DNA of 64,000 nt from the NCBI RefSeq assembly GCF_016598475.1, contig NZ_JAEMUX010000004.1:142095-206094 (forward strand), in the 5' to 3' direction. Under the pieces are notes generated by a model, which saw only the letters and a program-made list of their open reading frames with translations, was not told where the DNA came from and did not search any database. The translations under genes were made by a program, and so were the position numbers. The stretch comes from Streptomyces adelaidensis. GTDB lineage: Bacteria > Actinomycetota > Actinomycetes > Streptomycetales > Streptomycetaceae. Position 1 is the stretch's first letter. Every line of letters starts with the position of its first letter. Below are positions 33,837 to 42,946 of this stretch, in pieces.

Positions 33837-34667
33837 GTGCCCGACAGCCGTGTGCCGCGCCTTCGGCGCTTTCTCGTCTGTGAACCCAGACATTTCGCCG
33901 TGCAGTACTCGATCAATCCCTGGATGCATCCGGACACCCCCGTGGACGTCGACCTCGCCCAGGATCAGTGGCAGGAGCTGATCCGCGCCTACCGGGCCCA
34001 TGGCCACACCGTCGACGCCGTGGAGCCGGTCGCGGCCCTGCCCGACATGGTGTTCGCGGCCAACTGCGCGCTCGTTCTCGGCGGCCGGGTCCTCGGCTCG
34101 CTGTTCCACGCGCCCGAGCGGCGTCCCGAGTCCACCGCGTACGACACCTGGTTCAAGAGCGCCGGGTACGAGGTGTTCCGGTCCGAATCGGTGTGCGAAG
34201 GAGAGGGCGATCTGGTGCCGGCCGGCCGCTATCTGCTCGCCGGGACCGGCTTCCGCACCACCCGCGAGGCCCATCGCCAGGCGCAGGAGTTCTTCGGCGT
34301 CCCCGTCGTCAGCCTCCAGCTGGTGGACCCGCGCTTCTACCATCTGGACACCGCGCTGTTCGTCCTCGACGACGGGACGGGCTCTCACCCCGGCAACATC
34401 GCGTACTACCCGGAGGCGTTCTCGCCCGGCAGCCGCGCGGTCCTCGCCCGTCTGTATCCGGACGCGGTGATCGCGACACGCGAGGACGCCATGGCGTTCG
34501 GCCTGAACTCGGTGTCTGACGGCCGCCACGTCTTCATCGCGCCCCGCGCCAAGGAGCTCGCCGACCAGCTCGCGCGGCAGGGCTACGTCCCCGTCCCCGT
34601 CGACCTGTCGGAGTTCCAGAAGGCCGGCGGCGGCATCAAGTGCTGCACGCAGGAGATCCGCCCGTGA
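33837..34667 (+). CDS. N(G),N(G)-dimethylarginine dimethylaminohydrolase-like enzyme
   Basis: The product has 276 residues and starts at GTG 33837, preceded by GGAGAG at about 8 bases. FVCEP-like RFLVCEPRHFAVQY, ALPDMVFAANCALVLGG, CEGEGDLVPAG, His169 in FYHLDTALFVLD and the C-terminal GGGIKCCTQEI (Cys269/Cys270) give the complete guanidine-modifying hydrolase active site. The enzyme hydrolyses methylated arginine to citrulline and methylamines; some members act on arginine itself. It is followed after 58 bases by ornithine aminotransferase. The pair is a typical actinobacterial arginine-use operon under Lrp control. Confidence 0.88.
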   Translation: MPDSRVPRLRRFLVCEPRHFAVQYSINPWMHPDTPVDVDLAQDQWQELIRAYRAHGHTVDAVEPVAALPDMVFAANCALVLGGRVLGSLFHAPERRPESTAYDTWFKSAGYEVFRSESVCEGEGDLVPAGRYLLAGTGFRTTREAHRQAQEFFGVPVVSLQLVDPRFYHLDTALFVLDDGTGSHPGNIAYYPEAFSPGSRAVLARLYPDAVIATREDAMAFGLNSVSDGRHVFIAPRAKELADQLARQGYVPVPVDLSEFQKAGGGIKCCTQEIRP

Positions 34668-34725
34668 GCCTGGAGATGCTCCCCCTGAACCGGGGATCCC
34701 GGCCCGTGACCCAGGAGGTCCGCTC

Positions 34726-35952
34726 ATGACCGCTCCCGTCCGCACGCGTTCGTCGGCCGACCTCATCCGCTCCGAGGAGCCCGTCCTCGCGCACAACTAC
34801 CACCCCCTGCCCGTGGTCGTCGCCCGGGCCGAGGGCACCTGGGTCGAGGACGTCGAAGGCCGTCGCTATCTGGACATGCTGGCCGGCTACTCCGCCCTCA
34901 ACTTCGGCCACCGCCACCCGGCCCTGATCGAGGCCGCGCACCGCCAGCTCGACACCCTCACCCTGACCTCGCGGGCCTTCCACAACGACCGGCTCGCCTC
35001 TTTCGCCGAGTCCCTGGCCGAGCTGACCGGCCTGGACATGGTGCTGCCGATGAACACGGGCGCCGAGGCCGTCGAGAGCGCGATCAAGGTGGCCCGCAAA
35101 TGGGCGTACGAGGTGAAGGGCGTCCCCGCCGACCGGGCGACGATCGTGGTCGCCGCCGACAACTTCCACGGCCGTACGACGACGATCGTCGGCTTCTCCA
35201 CGGACCCGGTGGCCCGTGCCGGGTTCGGCCCGTTCGCGCCGGGCTTCCGGATCGTGCCGTACAACGACCTCGCGGCGCTCGAAGCAGCGATCGACGAGAC
35301 CACGGCCGCCGTGCTGATCGAGCCGATCCAGGGCGAGGCGGGCGTGGTCATCCCGGACGACGGCTATCTGCGCGGGGTCCGCGAGCTGACCCGCCGCACC
35401 GGTTGCCTCTTCATCGCGGACGAGATCCAGTCGGGCCTCGGCCGCACCGGCCGGACGCTCGCCGTCGAGCACGAGGACGTCCTCCCCGACGCCGTACTGC
35501 TGGGCAAGGCGCTCGGCGGTGGCATCGTGCCGGTGTCGGCGGTGGTGGCCCGCCGGGAGGTGCTGTCCGTGCTGCGGCCCGGTGAGCACGGGTCGACCTT
35601 CGGCGGCAATCCGCTCGCCGCGGCCGTCGGTTCGGCGGTGGTGGAGCTGCTGCGGACCGGGGAGTTCCAGCTCAGGGCGGCCGAGCTGGGCGAGCTGCTG
35701 CGGGACGGGCTGACGGCTCTGGTCGGCCGGGGTGTGGTCGGGTTCCGGGCGCGCGGGCTGTGGGCGGGCGTCGACCTCGACCCCGCGATCGGCACCGGTC
35801 GCGAGATCAGCCACCGCCTCATGGCCGAGGGCATCCTGGTCAAGGACACCCACGGCTCGACGATCCGGCTGGCGCCGCCGCTCACGATCACCGCTGCGGA
35901 GCTGCGGTCGGCGCTCGGGACGCTGGAGAAGGTGCTGGGGGGCGGGGTCTGA
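34726..35952 (+). CDS. rocD: Ornithine aminotransferase
   Basis: The product has 408 residues, a class III PLP aminotransferase. PMNTGAEAVESAIKVARKW binds the cofactor phosphate, FIADEIQSGLGRTG holds the Asp contacting the pyridine nitrogen, and Lys261 in LLGKALGGG forms the Schiff base. It converts ornithine and 2-oxoglutarate to glutamate semialdehyde and glutamate. The motif NFHGRTTTIVGFSTD is typical of RocD. The start follows AGGAGG. It is the last gene of the Lrp/DDAH/RocD set. Confidence 0.92.
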   Translation: MTAPVRTRSSADLIRSEEPVLAHNYHPLPVVVARAEGTWVEDVEGRRYLDMLAGYSALNFGHRHPALIEAAHRQLDTLTLTSRAFHNDRLASFAESLAELTGLDMVLPMNTGAEAVESAIKVARKWAYEVKGVPADRATIVVAADNFHGRTTTIVGFSTDPVARAGFGPFAPGFRIVPYNDLAALEAAIDETTAAVLIEPIQGEAGVVIPDDGYLRGVRELTRRTGCLFIADEIQSGLGRTGRTLAVEHEDVLPDAVLLGKALGGGIVPVSAVVARREVLSVLRPGEHGSTFGGNPLAAAVGSAVVELLRTGEFQLRAAELGELLRDGLTALVGRGVVGFRARGLWAGVDLDPAIGTGREISHRLMAEGILVKDTHGSTIRLAPPLTITAAELRSALGTLEKVLGGGV

Positions 35953-36002
35953 GCCCGCCCCTCGGGCCCAGCGGCGTGTCATGCGTCCTGGGCGCCGGTG
36001 TT

Positions 36003-37775
36003 CTACCCGCCGGCCCCACGGACCCGGTCGACTACCTGGAGCGGGTCGGCGGGTGGGGTGTCGCCTCGCCAGGCGACGTGCTGGTCGGGGCGGATCAGGA
36101 CGAGGTCACGCTCGTAGAGGGTGTGGGCGTGCGGGTCGCGTACGTCGACGACCCGGAGGGGGAGGCCGCGCTCGGCGGCGGCGTCGGTGAGCGCGGTGAC
36201 GTCGTGGTCCGCGAACCTCAGCAGGGTGAAGCCCTGGTGGAAGAGGTCGAACAGGGCCCGGCCGTCGGGGAGCAGCACGCTCGGCGGCCGGGCGCCCGGC
36301 CAGGTGCTCGGCGTGTACGCGTCCATGGTCTGCCGCGGGGCCCGGCCGCCGGTCTCGTGGCAGATGACGGGTGAGGTGTCGTAGCGGTAGCCGAGTTCGA
36401 TGCCGAGTGCCTCGTTCTCCAGGTTGCCCAGGTCGCTGATCTCCCGGCCGAGCCGTCGGCGGGCGCGTGCGTCGAGCGGGCGTTCGCCGTGCACGGCGGG
36501 CCGGTGGGCGGCCTTCACCGCGCCGCGTACGGCGCTGTGCCGGGCGGCGGCCGCGCGGTTGCGTACGGCGACGGCGCGGCGCTCCTGCTCGTAGGCACGC
36601 AGCAGCCCGGTGGTGCCCCAGCCCTGGAGCACCGCGGCGAGCGCCCAGCCGAGGCCGACGGCGTCTCCGACGCCGGTGTTCATGCCGTAGCCGCCGGTGG
36701 GCGGCACCTGGTGGACGGCGTCCCCGGCGAGCCAGACCCGGCCCCGGCCGTACGCGTCGGCGACGGTGAGCCGTGGCCTCCAGGCGTTGGCGACCAGGAC
36801 GTTCATCTCGAACTCACGGCCGACGCGCTCGTACACGAACTTCCGGGGGTCGATGCGGTCGGCGTCGGTACCGGCGCCCAGCGGGGCGTGCAGGGTGAAG
36901 GTGTCGCCGTCGTTCTGGGAGATCACCGTCCAGCCCTCCGGGGACTGGAGGTGCCAGACGCCGCCGAAGCGGCGGAAGATCTCGGGGTCGGGTGTCGTGA
37001 AGTGGACCAGGTAGATCCGGCCGTCCATGGGCCGTTCCCCGGTCGCCCGGTAGGCGCGGGCCAGCATCGCCGCCGTACGGCCGAGGCCCAGTTCCCTGAC
37101 CAGCATCCGGCGCAGGTCGATCTCGTCCGTGCCGATGCCGAGCCGCTGGCGGGTGCGGCTGCCGGCGCCGTCGCATCCGGCCAGGTAGCGGGCGCGGACC
37201 GTGCGCCGGCGGTCGCCGTCCGCGGACACCAGCCGGGCCGTGACGCCCTCGACGTCCTCCTCGAAACTCTCCAGCGCCCAGCCGTACTGGACCCGCACAT
37301 GTTCGGAGCGGGCTTCCAGGAGGTCCCGCAGGGCCGGTTCGAGGATCACCTGGGAGACCCGCATCCAGGGTTCGAGCGGAAGGGTGCCGTCGTTGCGGTC
37401 GCGGATCGTCTCCCGCGTCTCGTCGACGCTGGGGTAGTCGAAGGAGGCGAGCCGCCAGCCCACCGCGCTGGTCGCCCACGTCACCCTGGTGGGACGATCC
37501 GTCGGGATCGCCACCTCGCGCAGGTCGTCCGCGACGCCGAGGCGGCGGTACAGCTCCATGCTGCGGCCGTTGGTGACATCCATCTTCGGGTGCCGGGTGG
37601 TGTCGGTGTTGCGCTCCACGAGCAGGGTGTCCACACCGTGCCGCTCCAGCTCCATCGCCAGCGTCAGGCCGACCGGCCCCGCGCCGACCACCAGCACCGA
37701 CACGGTCGCGACCGTCCCGGCTTCCGCTGCCTGCCCCCGTCCCAGGGTCGTTGGCTTGCTCATCTCGCGGCCCAT
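36003..37775 (-). CDS. FAD-dependent aromatic monooxygenase (PHBH type)
   Basis: The product has 590 residues. VLVVGAGPVGLTLAMELERHG is the FAD Rossmann site, YLAGCDGAGSRTRQRLGI the DG motif, and RVWLAGDAVHQVPPTGGYG the GD motif of flavoprotein aromatic hydroxylases. The C-terminal 120 residues form the thioredoxin-like domain seen in phenol-hydroxylase-type members. It would hydroxylate an aromatic compound using NAD(P)H and oxygen. An in-frame ATG at 37763 is an alternative start; neither has a strong ribosome site. It is encoded downstream of a DoxX gene and divergent from a TetR gene, so TetR control is likely. Confidence 0.87.
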   Translation of the reverse strand: MGREMSKPTTLGRGQAAEAGTVATVSVLVVGAGPVGLTLAMELERHGVDTLLVERNTDTTRHPKMDVTNGRSMELYRRLGVADDLREVAIPTDRPTRVTWATSAVGWRLASFDYPSVDETRETIRDRNDGTLPLEPWMRVSQVILEPALRDLLEARSEHVRVQYGWALESFEEDVEGVTARLVSADGDRRRTVRARYLAGCDGAGSRTRQRLGIGTDEIDLRRMLVRELGLGRTAAMLARAYRATGERPMDGRIYLVHFTTPDPEIFRRFGGVWHLQSPEGWTVISQNDGDTFTLHAPLGAGTDADRIDPRKFVYERVGREFEMNVLVANAWRPRLTVADAYGRGRVWLAGDAVHQVPPTGGYGMNTGVGDAVGLGWALAAVLQGWGTTGLLRAYEQERRAVAVRNRAAAARHSAVRGAVKAAHRPAVHGERPLDARARRRLGREISDLGNLENEALGIELGYRYDTSPVICHETGGRAPRQTMDAYTPSTWPGARPPSVLLPDGRALFDLFHQGFTLLRFADHDVTALTDAAAERGLPLRVVDVRDPHAHTLYERDLVLIRPDQHVAWRGDTPPADPLQVVDRVRGAGG

Positions 37776-37820
37776 TTCTCGTACGACGGTGATCCAGGTG
37801 GTCCGGGTGGTCCGGGTGGT

Positions 37821-38162
37821 CTAGAGCAGGACGATCAGGTAGGCCACCACGAGGGCGGCCGAGACGAACGCCGGTGCCACGGCGGGCAGTCGGTCCCCGG
37901 CGCGCAGGTGTGCCGCCGCCGCGCCGACGAGCAGCAGCAGGAACCCCACCGCGGCGGCGACGCCTATGCCGGTGACCGCCCAGCCGAGGAACAGGCCGAT
38001 CACCCCGGCGAGTTCGAGCAGGCCGATGACGCGGTAGGCGCCGAGGCCGACGCCCACATGCGCGGCTCGCTCGGCCATCGAGGGAGTGCCGAGGACCTTT
38101 CCGGCGCCCAGCGAGGTGAACCAGAGGGCCAGGACGGCGGTGAGGACGACGAGGACGGACAT
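37821..38162 (-). CDS. DoxX-family membrane protein
   Basis: The product has 113 residues with about four membrane helices (VLVVLTAVLALWFTSLGAGKV, GLLELAGVIGLFLGW, VAAAVGFLLLLVGAAAAHL, VSAALVVAYLIVLL). The GAGKVLG and YRVIGLLELAGVIGL segments fit DoxX. Members are linked to thiol-redox or quinone metabolism. It is the first gene of the unit ending with the FAD monooxygenase, 45 bases apart. Confidence 0.8.
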   Translation of the reverse strand: MSVLVVLTAVLALWFTSLGAGKVLGTPSMAERAAHVGVGLGAYRVIGLLELAGVIGLFLGWAVTGIGVAAAVGFLLLLVGAAAAHLRAGDRLPAVAPAFVSAALVVAYLIVLL

Positions 38163-38258
38163 GCGAGGGGTCTCCTTGGTGCTGATCGACGGTGGTGCTC
38201 ATCGACGGTGCGGCACAGAGGTCGCCGCGATACGGAGGTCACCCCCGCCCAGCACCTC

Positions 38259-38316
38259 CTGAAGAAATATTCACTTCCGAATCTGATTTCAGTCAACAGA
38301 ACTGAAGAAATATTCA
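38259..38316. promoter_or_regulatory. Duplicated 15-bp motif, likely TetR operator region
   Basis: CTGAAGAAATATTCA occurs at 38259-38273 and again at 38302-38316, 43 bases apart (about four helical turns). Each copy is an inverted repeat (CTGAA-N6-TTCA). Between them, TTCAGT at 38288-38293 and ACTGAA at 38301-38306 form another perfect inverted repeat. The AT-rich region separates DoxX from the divergent TetR gene. It is the best operator candidate in the window. Confidence 0.7.
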
Positions 38317-38378
38317 GAAACTGGGGTCGGGCGGCTAGAGTGCGGGTGGAACGAACACCTGGCGAGAGGGAGGAAGCG

Positions 38379-39050
38379 ATGGCCGACAAGACCGCTGTCG
38401 GCGAGGCCACGGCCGGGACGACCGCACCCCGGCGGACGGACCGGCGAAGGGCGCGGACCCGGAGCGCGCTGGTCTGCGCGGCCCAGCGGCTGCTGGCCGA
38501 GGGGCGGACCGATGTCCCCATCCAGAAGATCACCGAGCTCGCCGACATCGGGGTCGGCTCGTTCTACAACCACTTCGACAGCAAAGAGGATCTCTTCCGC
38601 GTCGCGGTCGAGGAGGCGCTGGAATGGTGGGGCGGCCTCATGGACCGCCTCACGGCGGACGTCACGGACCCCGCGGTCGCCTATGCCCAGAGCTTCCGGA
38701 TGACGGGCCGCCTGCACCGGCGGCACCCGGAGCTGAGCAGGCTCCTCCTGAACCGCGGACTCGAACTGACCTACTCCGCCGAGGGTCTCGCGCCGAGGGC
38801 GCTGCAGGACATCCGCGCCGCGGTGGAAGCCGGGCGGTTCGAGGTGACGGACCCGGATCTCGCCCTGACGGTGACGGCGGGCGCCGCGCTGGCCCTGGGC
38901 TCGCTGCTGCACGCGCAGCCCGACCGCGACGACGCGAAGTCCTCGGACCTGGTCGCCCTCGGACTCCTGCGGCAGTTCGGCGTCCCCGGAGACGAAGCCG
39001 CGCGGATCTGCGCGCTCGACCTGCCGGACCTCGACGCCGTGATGGGTTGA
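38379..39050 (+). CDS. TetR-family regulator
   Basis: The product has 223 residues and starts at ATG 38379 after GGGAGG. The DNA-binding domain is RRARTRSALVCAAQRLLAEG followed by KITELADIGVGSFYNHFDSKEDLF (split at residue 50). The C-terminal ligand domain has PAVAYAQSFRMTGRLHRRHPELSRLLL, typical of TetR proteins that control efflux pumps or aromatic metabolism. The duplicated motif at 38259-38316 is the likely operator. It is divergent from DoxX and the FAD monooxygenase and is followed directly by a truncated MFS gene, its probable former or second target. Confidence 0.88.
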   Translation: MADKTAVGEATAGTTAPRRTDRRRARTRSALVCAAQRLLAEGRTDVPIQKITELADIGVGSFYNHFDSKEDLFRVAVEEALEWWGGLMDRLTADVTDPAVAYAQSFRMTGRLHRRHPELSRLLLNRGLELTYSAEGLAPRALQDIRAAVEAGRFEVTDPDLALTVTAGAALALGSLLHAQPDRDDAKSSDLVALGLLRQFGVPGDEAARICALDLPDLDAVMG

Positions 39051-39051
39051 G

Positions 39052-39912
39052 CGCACCACGCTGATCGGCGACTACTACTCCGGCCGGCAACGCGACCGCT
39101 ATCTCGCCCTCCAGACGATGTGCGCCTCGATCTCGGCGACGGCCTTCTTCGTCCTGGGCGGCGCCGCCGGATCGGCCGGCTGGCGCACGCCGTTCTGGGC
39201 CTACGCCGTGAGCCTGCTGCTCGCCCCCGCCATGGCCGCCTTCCTGCCCAGGCCCCGCCCGGCCGACCGGAACGCCGCCACCTCCCCGGCTCCCACCGCC
39301 GGGCCGACGGCCGCGCGGTCCTTCCCGTGGCGGTCGCCGGCCGGGACGTGCGCGCTGACCGTCTTCGGCGCCGTCCTCTTCCACACCGTCCAGGTCGAGA
39401 TGGCCTTCCTCCTGGACGACATGGGTGTGACCGACCCCGGCACGATCGGGCTCGCCATCGCCGTCTCCAGCGTGGCGACCGTGATCGGCGCCGGTGTCTT
39501 CAGCAAGGTGGCCCGCGACCCGGCCGCCTGGCTGCCGCTCGTCTTCGCCCTCTGCGCCCTCGGCTTCGCGGTGATCTGGTTCGCGCCCAACCCCGTCGTG
39601 CTGGTCGCCGGTGCCGTGATCAACTGCTTCGGCGGCGGCATCATGCTGCCGAGCCTGCTCACCCTCGCCATGTCCAAGCTGGACCACGCCGACCGAGGTC
39701 GCGGCACCGGCCTGTGGACGGGTTCCTTCTTCGCCGGCCAGTTCATCTGCCCGCTCATCGTCCTCGCGTTCACCTCCGCCGTCGGCAGCCTGACCAACGC
39801 CGTGGGGCTCCTCGCGGTCGCCGGGGCGATCGCCGCGGCCGGCCTCGATCTCTCCGCCCGCCGACGCCGGCCGGGCGCCGCCCTGGAACCGGTCGAGCAG
39901 ACGGCGAGCTGA
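39052..39912 (+). pseudogene. Truncated MFS efflux transporter
   Basis: Sequence similar to a drug-efflux MFS protein begins abruptly at about 39055 with TTLIGDYYSGRQRDRYLALQT, an internal loop of the family that normally follows the fourth helix. It continues through about eight membrane segments to a TGA at 39910-39912. The first roughly 110-130 residues are absent, and the coding similarity starts two bases after the TetR stop. A start at ATG 39118 would produce a product lacking the N-terminal bundle, which is unlikely to function. I infer a deletion that fused the TetR 3' end to the transporter remnant. Confidence 0.75.
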
Positions 39913-40040
39913 CCGGCAGCGACACCGGTCCCCCGGCCAGGATGCGGACCGGTCCTCGGAACGGAAACACGCCTGTCACACGGTCCCTCGAAACGCCCCT
40001 CTTCCCGCCGCACGACATCCGGAAAGACACCAGCGAAGAC

Positions 40041-40820
40041 ATGCTGAATCTGATCGCCGCCATCCGCCGCAAGCCAGGCATGACCCACCAGGCCTTTCCT
40101 GCACCACCTGCGGCACGTGCACGGATCGCTCGCCGCCGAAAACCCGCTCCGCATCCGGCGCTACGTCCAGAACCACGTCTTCGACTCGTCGTTCGGCACC
40201 GGCGAGGACCCGGCCTACCTCACCGGCTTCGGCCGGGACTCGGTCACCGAGCTGCACTTCGAGAACATGGAGGCGCTGGCCGCCACACTGTCCGATCCGT
40301 ACACGCGCGAGGTCATAGGCCCCGACGGCGCCCTCTTCAACGACCTGCCCAGCGCACTGGCCCTGTTGGCCCGCCCCACGGTGCTCACACCCCCGCCGGC
40401 CGCCGAGGACGAGGACAAGGACGAGGACAAGGACGAGGGCGAGAACCGGGTGAAGGTGCTGCACTTCGTCCACGCGTCCGCGGGCCTGGACCGCGACACG
40501 TTCGCCGAACGCTGGCGGACCGCGCACGAGAAGGTGGTGGCCGACGGCGAACCGGCGGCGGGCGCGCTGCGCGGCTGCGTCCAGCACCGGCAGGTACCGG
40601 GGCCGAGCAGGCACTGCGCCACTTCGGCGGCCGGGACCAGCATGTGTACGAGGGGGTCGCCGCCCTGTACTACGACTCCCCGGAGGAGGCCCTGACCCAC
40701 TTCCCCGCCTACGAGCGGTCCCTGCGTGGGCATTCCACCGGGACCGGCGGCTCCTTCTACGACCCGTCCCGCTCCTTCGCCCTCTACAGCCGAGAGGTGA
40801 CGATTTTCCACCGCCCCTGA
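40041..40820 (+). pseudogene. EthD-domain protein gene with two frameshifts
   Basis: The gene begins MLNLIAAIRRKPGMTHQAF and then needs a frame change at about 40098 (one extra C) to continue as LHHLRHVHGSLAAENPLRIR, a typical EthD sequence. A second change at about 40600 (one missing G in the run CCGGGGCC) is needed to finish with EQALRHFGGRDQHVYEGVA and FALYSREVTIF. Between the shifts there is an acidic repeat (DEDKDEDKDEGE) at 40405-40440. EthD proteins are small accessory enzymes of aromatic or ether metabolism. With the truncated MFS gene upstream this looks like a decaying cluster. Confidence 0.75.
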
Positions 40821-40984
40821 CCTCGGCGGTTCGGGGGTCTCCAAGTGACACGGTGTCTCGGGCTACGATCAATCTCACCTGACCACAGGCGGCTACGCCC
40901 TCAAAGCGGTTGAGTCCGTAGACATGTGCGGTGACGTGGCAGAACACGCCTACAGAGCCCATCCGGGAGAGCGAGGGGGACACC

Positions 40985-41719
40985 GTGTTCTACTACGTGC
41001 TCAAGTACGTGCTTCTGGGACCGCTGTTGCGGCTGGTCTTCCGGCCGAGGATCGAGGGCCTCGAACACGTCCCGGCCTCCGGCCCGGCCATCGTCGCGGG
41101 CAACCATCTGTCCTTCTCGGACCACTTCCTGATGCCCGCCATCCTCAAGCGCCGCATCACCTTCCTGGCGAAGGCCGAGTACTTCACCGGGCCGGGTCTC
41201 AAGGGCCGGCTGACCGCGTTCTTCTTCCGCAGCGCCGGGCAGATCCCCGTCGACCGCTCCGGCAAAGAGGCAGGTCAGGCAGCGATTCGCGAGGGGCTCG
41301 GGGTGCTGAGCAAGGACGAACTCCTCGGCATCTACCCGGAGGGCACGCGCTCGCACGACGGCCGCCTCTACAAGGGCAAGGTCGGCGTGGCGGTCATGGC
41401 GCTCAGGGCCCAGGTGCCCGTCATCCCCTGCGCCATGATCGGCACCTTCGAGGCGCAGCCCCCGGGCAAGGTCATCCCGAACATCCATCCCGTCGTCATC
41501 CGCTTCGGCAAGCCCCTCGACTTCTCCCGCTACGAGGGCATGGAGAACGAGAAGGCCGTCCTGCGCGCCATCACCGACGAGATCATGTACGCGATCCTCA
41601 CGCTCTCCGAGCAGGAGTACGTCGACCAGTACGCGGCCGCGGCGAAGGCGGAGGAGGCCGCGGAGAAGGCGGCGAAGACGGCGAAGGAGCGCAAGTTCCC
41701 GCGACTCCCGCTGAGTTGA
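40985..41719 (+). CDS. 1-acylglycerol-3-phosphate O-acyltransferase
   Basis: The product has 244 residues and starts at GTG 40985, preceded by GAGGGGG at 5-8 bases; a start at 40931 lacks support. The acyltransferase motifs are NHLSFSD (H-x4-D), RSAGQIPVDRSG and YPEGTRS, followed by VPVIPCAMIGT. It transfers an acyl chain to lysophosphatidate in phospholipid synthesis at the membrane. The C-terminal tail is Ala/Lys/Glu-rich and helical (AAAKAEEAAEKAAKTAKER), a common addition in Streptomyces. It has no obvious operon partner. Confidence 0.9.
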   Translation: MFYYVLKYVLLGPLLRLVFRPRIEGLEHVPASGPAIVAGNHLSFSDHFLMPAILKRRITFLAKAEYFTGPGLKGRLTAFFFRSAGQIPVDRSGKEAGQAAIREGLGVLSKDELLGIYPEGTRSHDGRLYKGKVGVAVMALRAQVPVIPCAMIGTFEAQPPGKVIPNIHPVVIRFGKPLDFSRYEGMENEKAVLRAITDEIMYAILTLSEQEYVDQYAAAAKAEEAAEKAAKTAKERKFPRLPLS

Positions 41720-41837
41720 CCCTGGCGATCCGGCCACCGGGCCGTTGCGATCGCGCCGTTGAGCCGTCACGATCACGCCGTTCTGCCCGCAGCAGACCGT
41801 ACTGCCGGGGCGGGCCCCGGCATCGTACGGTCGGTTC

Positions 41838-42878
41838 ATGACGCGACGTGCTGTGGTGATCGGGGCGACGGGACAGATCGGACGGGTGGCCGTGGGCGCG
41901 CTGGCGCGCGACGGCTGGGAGGTGACGGCCCTCTCGACGGGCGGCGGACGGGACGACGGCTGGCCCGAGGAGGTGCGGATCGCGCGGGCCGACCGCGGCG
42001 ACGACGACGCGCTGGCGGCCGCACTCGGCGACGGCTGCGACGTGCTGGTCGACATGGTGGCGTACGGCCCCGAGCACGCCCGGCAGTTACTCGGTCTCGC
42101 CGACCGGATCGGCTCGGCCGTGGTGATCTCCACCCTGTCGGTGTACGAGGACGACAAGGGCCGCAACTTCGACACCCAGGCGGAGCCGGACGGCTTCCCG
42201 GAGTACCCCGTGCCCATCCCCGAGAGCCGGCGCACGATCCGGCCGGGCGACACTTCGTACAGCAGCCGCAAGGCGGGGCTCGAGCGTGAACTCCTCGACG
42301 GGGGCGACCGGTTGCCCACCACCCTGCTGCGCGCGGGCGCCATCCACGGGCCGCACTGCCGGACGCCCCGCGAGCTGTACTTCGTGAAGCGCAACCTGGA
42401 CGGCCGGCCCCGCCGGATCCTCCCGTACGGCGGTGCGAGCCGCTTCCATCCGGCGAGCGTGCACAACATCGCCGAGCTGATCCGCCTGGCCGCCGCACGG
42501 CCCGGAAGCCGGGCACTGAACGCCGTCGACCCCGACGCGCCGACCGTCGCGGAGATCGCCGCCGCGATCGACACCGTCATGGGCGTCGAGACCCGGAGCG
42601 TCCTGGTGGACGGCCCGGCCCCGTCGCCCGCGGTGGGCGACACCCCGTGGTCCGTGCCGGTTCCGGTGGTGTGCGACATGTCGGCGGCCGAACGGGAGTT
42701 GGGCTACCGCCCGGTGGCCCGGTACGCCGAGACGCTGCCGGAGACGGTCGCGTGGATCGAGGGCCGGCTGGCGGGCGGCCGGGACTGGCGGGAGGCGTAT
42801 CCCAAGATGTTCGCGACGTACAGGGACCTCTTCGACTACGCGGCCGAGGACGCCTGGCTGGCGGGTCGGCAGGCCTGA
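41838..42878 (+). CDS. NAD(P)-dependent epimerase/reductase with a TTA codon
   Basis: The product has 346 residues. VVIGATGQIGRVAVGALAR is the N-terminal Rossmann motif of extended SDR enzymes. The catalytic Tyr-x3-Lys appears as SYSSRKAG (Tyr-Ser-Ser-Arg-Lys). The substrate is unknown; it could be a sugar nucleotide or an isoflavone-reductase-like aromatic. Leu84 is encoded by TTA (42087-42089), so full expression should need the bldA tRNA, which couples it to development. The gene ends before a strong bidirectional terminator. Confidence 0.8.
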   Translation: MTRRAVVIGATGQIGRVAVGALARDGWEVTALSTGGGRDDGWPEEVRIARADRGDDDALAAALGDGCDVLVDMVAYGPEHARQLLGLADRIGSAVVISTLSVYEDDKGRNFDTQAEPDGFPEYPVPIPESRRTIRPGDTSYSSRKAGLERELLDGGDRLPTTLLRAGAIHGPHCRTPRELYFVKRNLDGRPRRILPYGGASRFHPASVHNIAELIRLAAARPGSRALNAVDPDAPTVAEIAAAIDTVMGVETRSVLVDGPAPSPAVGDTPWSVPVPVVCDMSAAERELGYRPVARYAETLPETVAWIEGRLAGGRDWREAYPKMFATYRDLFDYAAEDAWLAGRQA

Positions 42879-42897
42879 GCCGCCGGTGAGGGTAAGA

Positions 42898-42933
42898 GGA
42901 AGGGGGCGGCCGGAAATCCGGCCGCCCCCTTCC
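42898..42933. terminator. Strong bidirectional hairpin terminator
   Basis: The arm at 42898-42914 (GGAAGGGGGCGGCCGGA) pairs perfectly with 42917-42933. It lies between the convergent reductase and aminopeptidase genes. Apart from the tight loop it has the longest perfect stem of the simple terminators in the window. Confidence 0.9.
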
Positions 42934-42946
42934 CGCTCTCAGGTAC

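Noticed and set aside
36489..39050. An 853-residue frame on the plus strand ending with the TetR protein
   Set aside because: The first 630 residues lie opposite the FAD monooxygenase and DoxX genes and lack any domain. The TetR gene begins at ATG 38379 with its own ribosome site.
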